Shown: piece after piece, positions 15,197 to 19,141 of the stretch | Numbering within the stretch: the first letter of the stretch is position 1 | Layout: the number at the start of each line of letters is the position of its first letter | From: an uncultured Ideonella sp. | GTDB taxonomy: Bacteria > Pseudomonadota > Gammaproteobacteria > Burkholderiales > Burkholderiaceae | Direction: 5' to 3' | DNA length: 19,141 bases | NCBI GenBank assembly: GCA_946479475.1 | Contig: CAMLGG010000083.1 | Coordinates: 1-19,141, forward strand | Notes under the pieces: model-generated | Told to the model about the DNA's origin: nothing | Database searches by the model: none | What the model saw: only the letters and a program-made list of their open reading frames with translations | Translations under genes and position numbers: made by a program

Positions 15197-18055
15197 ATGA
15201 AGTCGAGGGATGGGATGAACACGCCGGGCCGCCGGCTCGCGCGCGCGTGCAGCGCTGCCGCACTGGGCCTGCTGCTGGCCGCCGCAGCCGCCACGTCGGT
15301 GGCCGCGGCATCCAGGCCGAAGGTGCCGGCGGCCTCGACCGCGGCCGAGGGATTCGGCATCGAAGCTGCGCCGGGCTGGGCCCAGCCGCTGTCGCCGGAC
15401 GGCGCCTTGACGGCGGCCCTGCCCAAGGCACCCCTGCAGTTCCTGCTGATCGACCTGCAGACCCGGGTCGGTCCCGCCGAAGAGACCCAATACCGCCACG
15501 TGGTGCGGCAGGTCAATGATGCCGCCGGCCTGCAGACGGGGGCGCAGATCCAGATCGAGTTCGATCCCAGCTACCAGACCCTGGCCCTGCACCGGCTCGA
15601 GATCCAGCGGGGCAGCTCGCGCATCGACAAGCTCGACCGACGCAAGGTGCAGGTGCTGCAGCGGGAGTCGCAGCTCGAGCGCCAGATGGTCGACGGGCGC
15701 CGCACCGCCTCCATCGTGCTGGACGACGTGCGGGTGGGCGACCGCATCGAGTACGCCTACTCGCTGCGTGGCGCCAACCCGGTCTTCGAGGGACGCTTCG
15801 TCGACACCGACTGGTCGGTCGATCCCAAGGGTCCGGCCGCCCTGTTCCGCTACCGGCTGCTGGCGCCCGAATCGCGCGACATACGGTTGCGCGCGGATCC
15901 TTCGCGCCACGAGGTCACGAGCCAGGTCAGCGCCGGCTGGCGCGAGACGATCGTGCGCCGCACCGGGGCACCGCAGTTCCAGTTCGATGCCTACGCGCCA
16001 TCCAGCATCTACCAGGCCGACGCCGTGCAGGCCAGCGAGTTCGCCGACTGGGGTGACGTGGCCCGCTGGGCGGCGCGGGTGTTCGCGCCGGCTCATGCGG
16101 CGGCCACGCCAGCGGTCCAGGCGCAGGCCGATGCATTGCGCCAGGCGGCCGGCGAAGACCCGGCCGAGCGCGTGCGACGGACGCTGGATTTCGTCCAGGC
16201 CGAGGTCCGCTACTTCGGCACCGAGATCGGTGCCAACACCCATCGGCCCGCCGATCCGGAGAAGGTGCTCAAGCAGCGCTTCGGCGACTGCAAGGACAAG
16301 GCGACGCTGCTCGCCGCGCTGCTGAAGGCGCAAGGGCTGTCGGCCACGCCGGTGCTGGTCTCCACCGGCTTTCGCAGCGACGTGGAGGGCATGCTGCCCA
16401 GCCCGCTGGCCTTCAACCACGTGATCGCACGCGTGCAGCTCGGCGACCAGACCTGGTGGCTGGACGGGACCCGCGCCCAGCAGACCGGCCCGCTGGCCGA
16501 ACGCCAGTCGGTCGGCCTCGGCCGCGGCCTGCTGGCGGACGCTTCCGCAGGCGCGCTGAGCGCCCTGCCCGACGGCCGGCAGACGGTCCGCGTGTCCGGC
16601 GAGGACCGCATCGTCTTCAGGAGCCTGGCCGAGGACCCGGTGCTCGACAGCGAGCTCACCTACCACGGCGACCAGGCCGAGGGCATGCGCTACCTGCTGG
16701 CGCAACAGCCGCTCGCCGAGGTCGAGAAGCAGTTCGCGGCCGAGTACGTGCGCCACTACACCGGGGCCGAGCTGGAGGGTCCGATGCAGGTGCAGGAAGT
16801 CGAAGGCCACAACGCCTTGCGCGTGCGCCTTCACTTCCGGCTGCCGAAGTACCTGCGCATGCCCGACGGCAAGTCGCTGGCTGGCGACTACGGCCTCGTC
16901 TCCATCGTGCAGCTGCTGCGCCTGCCGGACCAGGTGCCCCGCAAGCAACCCATGATGCTGGGCTCGCCCGGCATCTACCGCCACGCGGTCGAGTTCCGCT
17001 TCCCCGAAGAGGTCTACAGCCGTGAAGCGCGCCAGCCCTTCGACGTCGTCGATCGCCACTACGAGCTGCACACTCTCAGCGAGGGCGGGCGCGACAGCGC
17101 TCGCATCAGCGGCGAACTGCGGCTGCTGGACGACCGCCTGCCGGCGGCCGAGTGGATGGCCCACCGCGACCAGCTGGTCAAGCTCTGGCCCAGGCTCGAA
17201 GGCGCCATCAGCCTGCCCAGCGTCAACTCGCGCCAGGCCGCGCTGGTGAATGAACGGGCCACGGCCTACGACCAGGAAGCTCGCAAGTCCGGCCGCATCC
17301 GCACCAGGGCGCAGATCGGCGCCCAGGTGCAGGCCTGGGTGGCGCAGGCCCGGCTGGATTCCAACCGGCTGCCGCCCGCACTGCGCGCCAAGGTGCTGGT
17401 GGACCTGGGCGTGCAGCAGGACCACCTCGGCCTGCTGAAGGAGGCGGCGCAAAGCTTCGACGACGCCTTGAAGCTCGACCCGCGCAACGCGGAAGCCCAC
17501 GCGGGCATGTCGATCAACGCGCTGCTGCGCCGCGAGGACGCCATCGCGATCGACCATGCCTCGCAGGCACTGCAGCTGTCGCCCAACGAAACCGGGCCGC
17601 GCTACACCCGCGCCTACGCCCGCTACTACGCTGGCGAGGCCGGCCAGGCCCGCGACGAGCTGCTGGAGATCCTGAAGAGCCGAAGCGAGGCCGATCGTGG
17701 CTATGCCACCTTGTGGCTGCACCTGGCGACGCGCCGCCTGGGAGGCGACGGCATAGCGGCCATCAAGCCCTATCAGTCCACCGACACGAAGCCCGCATGG
17801 CCGCAGCCGGTGGTTCAGCTGCTCAGCGGCACGGGCACGCTGGACCAGGCGGTGGCCGCCGCGAAAGCCGACCAGGACGAGGCGGAAGGCCGCCTGTGCG
17901 AGCTCTACTTCTTCCTGGGCCAGCAACAGCTGCTCGATGGCCGGGCCGAAGCTGCGCGCGACTCGTTCCAGAAGGCGGTGAACACCGGCGTGGTGGAGTT
18001 CACCGAGTACGCGCTGGCGCAGCGCGAGTTGCAGAAGCTGACGGCGGCACGCTAG
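15197..18055 (+). CDS. Secreted DUF3857/transglutaminase-like/TPR protein
   Basis: The protein is about 952 aa with an N-terminal signal peptide (basic start, then LGLLLAAAAATSVAAA). A DUF3857 beta-rich domain covers roughly residues 85-260. A papain-fold transglutaminase-like domain follows, with an intact triad: Cys365 in RFGDCKDKATLL, His408 in FNHVI and Asp423 in WWLDGT. A second beta-rich region occupies the middle. TPR-type helical repeats are seen at about 724-824 (AAQSFDDALKLDPRNAEA) and again at about 898-945. It should act in the periplasm or on the cell surface. Members of this fold can be proteases, transglutaminases or amidases, so the reaction cannot be named. AGGA precedes the ATG at 15197; a second ATG at 15215 follows a GAGGGA and is equally possible. 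Confidence 0.88.
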   Translation: MKSRDGMNTPGRRLARACSAAALGLLLAAAAATSVAAASRPKVPAASTAAEGFGIEAAPGWAQPLSPDGALTAALPKAPLQFLLIDLQTRVGPAEETQYRHVVRQVNDAAGLQTGAQIQIEFDPSYQTLALHRLEIQRGSSRIDKLDRRKVQVLQRESQLERQMVDGRRTASIVLDDVRVGDRIEYAYSLRGANPVFEGRFVDTDWSVDPKGPAALFRYRLLAPESRDIRLRADPSRHEVTSQVSAGWRETIVRRTGAPQFQFDAYAPSSIYQADAVQASEFADWGDVARWAARVFAPAHAAATPAVQAQADALRQAAGEDPAERVRRTLDFVQAEVRYFGTEIGANTHRPADPEKVLKQRFGDCKDKATLLAALLKAQGLSATPVLVSTGFRSDVEGMLPSPLAFNHVIARVQLGDQTWWLDGTRAQQTGPLAERQSVGLGRGLLADASAGALSALPDGRQTVRVSGEDRIVFRSLAEDPVLDSELTYHGDQAEGMRYLLAQQPLAEVEKQFAAEYVRHYTGAELEGPMQVQEVEGHNALRVRLHFRLPKYLRMPDGKSLAGDYGLVSIVQLLRLPDQVPRKQPMMLGSPGIYRHAVEFRFPEEVYSREARQPFDVVDRHYELHTLSEGGRDSARISGELRLLDDRLPAAEWMAHRDQLVKLWPRLEGAISLPSVNSRQAALVNERATAYDQEARKSGRIRTRAQIGAQVQAWVAQARLDSNRLPPALRAKVLVDLGVQQDHLGLLKEAAQSFDDALKLDPRNAEAHAGMSINALLRREDAIAIDHASQALQLSPNETGPRYTRAYARYYAGEAGQARDELLEILKSRSEADRGYATLWLHLATRRLGGDGIAAIKPYQSTDTKPAWPQPVVQLLSGTGTLDQAVAAAKADQDEAEGRLCELYFFLGQQQLLDGRAEAARDSFQKAVNTGVVEFTEYALAQRELQKLTAAR

Positions 18056-18072
18056 GCGCCGCCGCCGCTGCC

Positions 18073-18711
18073 TCAGTGCAGCGTGACGCCGGTCTTGGCC
18101 TGCACTTCCTCGCGGGTCACGCCGGGCGCGAGCTCGACGAGCTTCAGGCCTTCGGGCGTCACGTCCAGCACCGCCAGGTCGGTGATGATGCGGTTGACCA
18201 CGCCCAGGCCGGTCAGCGGCAGGGTGCACTTCGGGATGATCTTGAGGTCGGTCGAGCCGTCCTTCTTGGTCGCGACGTGCTCCATCAGCACGATCACCCG
18301 GCCGACGCCGGCGACGAGGTCCATCGCGCCGCCCATGCCCTTGACCATCTTGCCGGGGATCATCCAGTTCGCCAGGTCGCCGTGCTCGCTGACCTGCATC
18401 GCGCCCAGGATGGCCAGGTTGATCTTGCCGCCGCGGATCATGCCGAAGCTGTCCGCGCTGCTGAAGATCGAAGAGCCCGGCAGCGTGGTCACCGTCTGCT
18501 TGCCGGCGTTGATCATGTCGGGGTCGACCTCTTCCTCGGTCGGGAACGGGCCGATGCCCAGCAGGCCGTTCTCGCTCTGCAGCCACACCTCCATGCCGGC
18601 CGGCACGTGGTTGGCCACCAGCGTGGGCAGGCCGATGCCCAGGTTCACGTAGAAGCCGTCCTGCAGCTCCTTCGCTGCGCGCGCGGCCATTTCATCGCGG
18701 GTCCATGCCAT
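18073..18711 (-). CDS. scoB: 3-oxoacid CoA-transferase subunit B
   Basis: The 212-aa product is a full-length beta subunit of a family I CoA-transferase. The signature SENGLLG contains Glu47, the residue that forms the covalent glutamyl-CoA intermediate, and is preceded by [46 protein letters not shown] and [14 protein letters not shown] complete the family pattern (motifs listed piecewise). With ScoA it moves CoA from succinyl-CoA to acetoacetate or a related 3-oxoacid. AAGGAG, nine bases before the ATG, overlaps the scoA stop region. The exact acid substrate cannot be told from sequence: acetoacetate, 3-oxoadipate and other acids are all used in this family. It is convergent with the transglutaminase-TPR gene, only 17 bp apart. 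Confidence 0.94.
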   Translation of the reverse strand: MAWTRDEMAARAAKELQDGFYVNLGIGLPTLVANHVPAGMEVWLQSENGLLGIGPFPTEEEVDPDMINAGKQTVTTLPGSSIFSSADSFGMIRGGKINLAILGAMQVSEHGDLANWMIPGKMVKGMGGAMDLVAGVGRVIVLMEHVATKKDGSTDLKIIPKCTLPLTGLGVVNRIITDLAVLDVTPEGLKLVELAPGVTREEVQAKTGVTLH

Positions 18712-18725
18712 GTCAGTGGTCTCCT

Positions 18726-19141
18726 TCAGGCCTTGAGGGCTGTTCGCACGGTACGTTGCTCGATGCGCTTTTCCGGCGTCGCGTTCAGCACGATGCGGTG
18801 CACGAAGATGCCGGGCAGGTGGACCTGGTCGGGGTCGAGCTCGCCCGTCTCGACGATCCTCTCGACCTCGACGATGGTGATCTTGCCGGCCTGGGCCACG
18901 TTGGGGTTGAAGTTGCGCGCGGTGCGGCGGAACTGCAGGTTGCCGCTCTTGTCGGCGATGTGTGCCTTGACGAGCGAGACTTCGGGGGTCAACGAGCGCT
19001 CCATCACGTAGGTGTGGCCGTCGAACTCGCGGGTCTCCTTGCCCTCGGCCACGATGGTGCCCACGCCGGTCTTGGTGAAGAAGGCGGGGATGCCGGCGCC
19101 GCCGGCGCGCAGCTTCTCGGCCAGCGTGCCCTGCGGCGTGA
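18726..19141 (-). CDS. scoA: 3-oxoacid CoA-transferase subunit A, C-terminal part (cut by window edge)
   Basis: The last 137 codons are visible, about 60% of a usual alpha subunit; the N-terminus is outside the window. The first readable residues, [20 protein letters not shown], and FFTKTGVGT, followed by [10 protein letters not shown] and [15 protein letters not shown], are typical of the alpha subunit. The stop codon at 18726 is followed 14 bp later by scoB, so the pair is one operon. The apparent start near 19064 is internal, because conserved ScoA sequence continues upstream to the edge. Confidence 0.93.
   Translation of the reverse strand, partial: TPQGTLAEKLRAGGAGIPAFFTKTGVGTIVAEGKETREFDGHTYVMERSLTPEVSLVKAHIADKSGNLQFRRTARNFNPNVAQAGKITIVEVERIVETGELDPDQVHLPGIFVHRIVLNATPEKRIEQRTVRTALKA

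Noticed and set aside
15173..18586. 1137-codon open frame on the minus strand under the transglutaminase-TPR gene and running from within scoB
   Set aside because: Mirror frame of well-supported genes on both strands; the length reflects scarcity of stop codons at this GC content.
1..19141. Mobile elements, CRISPR array, toxin-antitoxin or phage-defence genes
   Set aside because: No transposase, integrase, terminal repeats, spaced palindromic repeats or defence-type domains were found; all genes look like housekeeping or conserved hypothetical genes.

Overview
This is a GC-rich, gene-dense chromosomal segment. Gene content and order point to a betaproteobacterium of the order Burkholderiales, most likely near the Rubrivivax/Leptothrix group (an inference from gene neighbourhood and protein style, not from a marker gene). 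I see no insertion sequence, integrase, phage gene, CRISPR array or toxin-antitoxin pair. The window looks like core genome.

Left part, all on the minus strand (1-6527). The 5' end of thiC runs off the left edge. It is preceded by a well-formed TPP riboswitch, a consensus-like promoter and a hairpin that covers the thiC ribosome-binding site. Upstream lie tRNA-His(GTG) with its terminator, the membrane-anchored periplasmic chaperone gene ppiD, tRNA-Val(TAC) and hupB (HU-beta). The tRNA-Val begins six bases after the hupB stop codon. hupB has a near-consensus sigma-70 promoter and a roughly 130-nt leader carrying 11-bp tandem repeats. Then come pgsA (phospholipid synthesis), a small TonB-C-like lipoprotein with a probable TTG start, and uvrC (excision repair), probably one operon read uvrC -> lipoprotein -> pgsA.

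Middle part (6586-12125). Divergent from uvrC runs earP, the arginine rhamnosyltransferase for elongation factor P, followed by efp, which carries the matching Arg32. After a UUCG-loop terminator comes mnmC (bifunctional tRNA wobble-uridine modification enzyme). Together with the two tRNA genes this gives the middle of the window a translation theme. Convergent to mnmC are a small Lys-rich/acidic hypothetical gene and rpiA (pentose phosphate pathway). A hypothetical gene of 178 codons is divergent from rpiA.

Right part (12161-19141). pyrD (pyrimidine synthesis) is convergent with a lipoprotein gamma-glutamyltransferase gene, and their stop codons overlap in one CTAG. Divergent from the latter is a large secreted DUF3857/transglutaminase/TPR protein. 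The window ends in an scoA-scoB-type CoA-transferase operon (minus strand), with scoA cut by the right edge.

No clearly new multi-gene system is visible. The most interesting material is at the regulatory scale: the thiC leader, the hupB leader repeats and hupB-tRNA fusion transcript, the efp terminator abutting mnmC, and the CTAG overlap. Three proteins of unknown or poorly known function also stand out: the uvrC-pgsA lipoprotein, the 178-aa protein and the transglutaminase-TPR protein.
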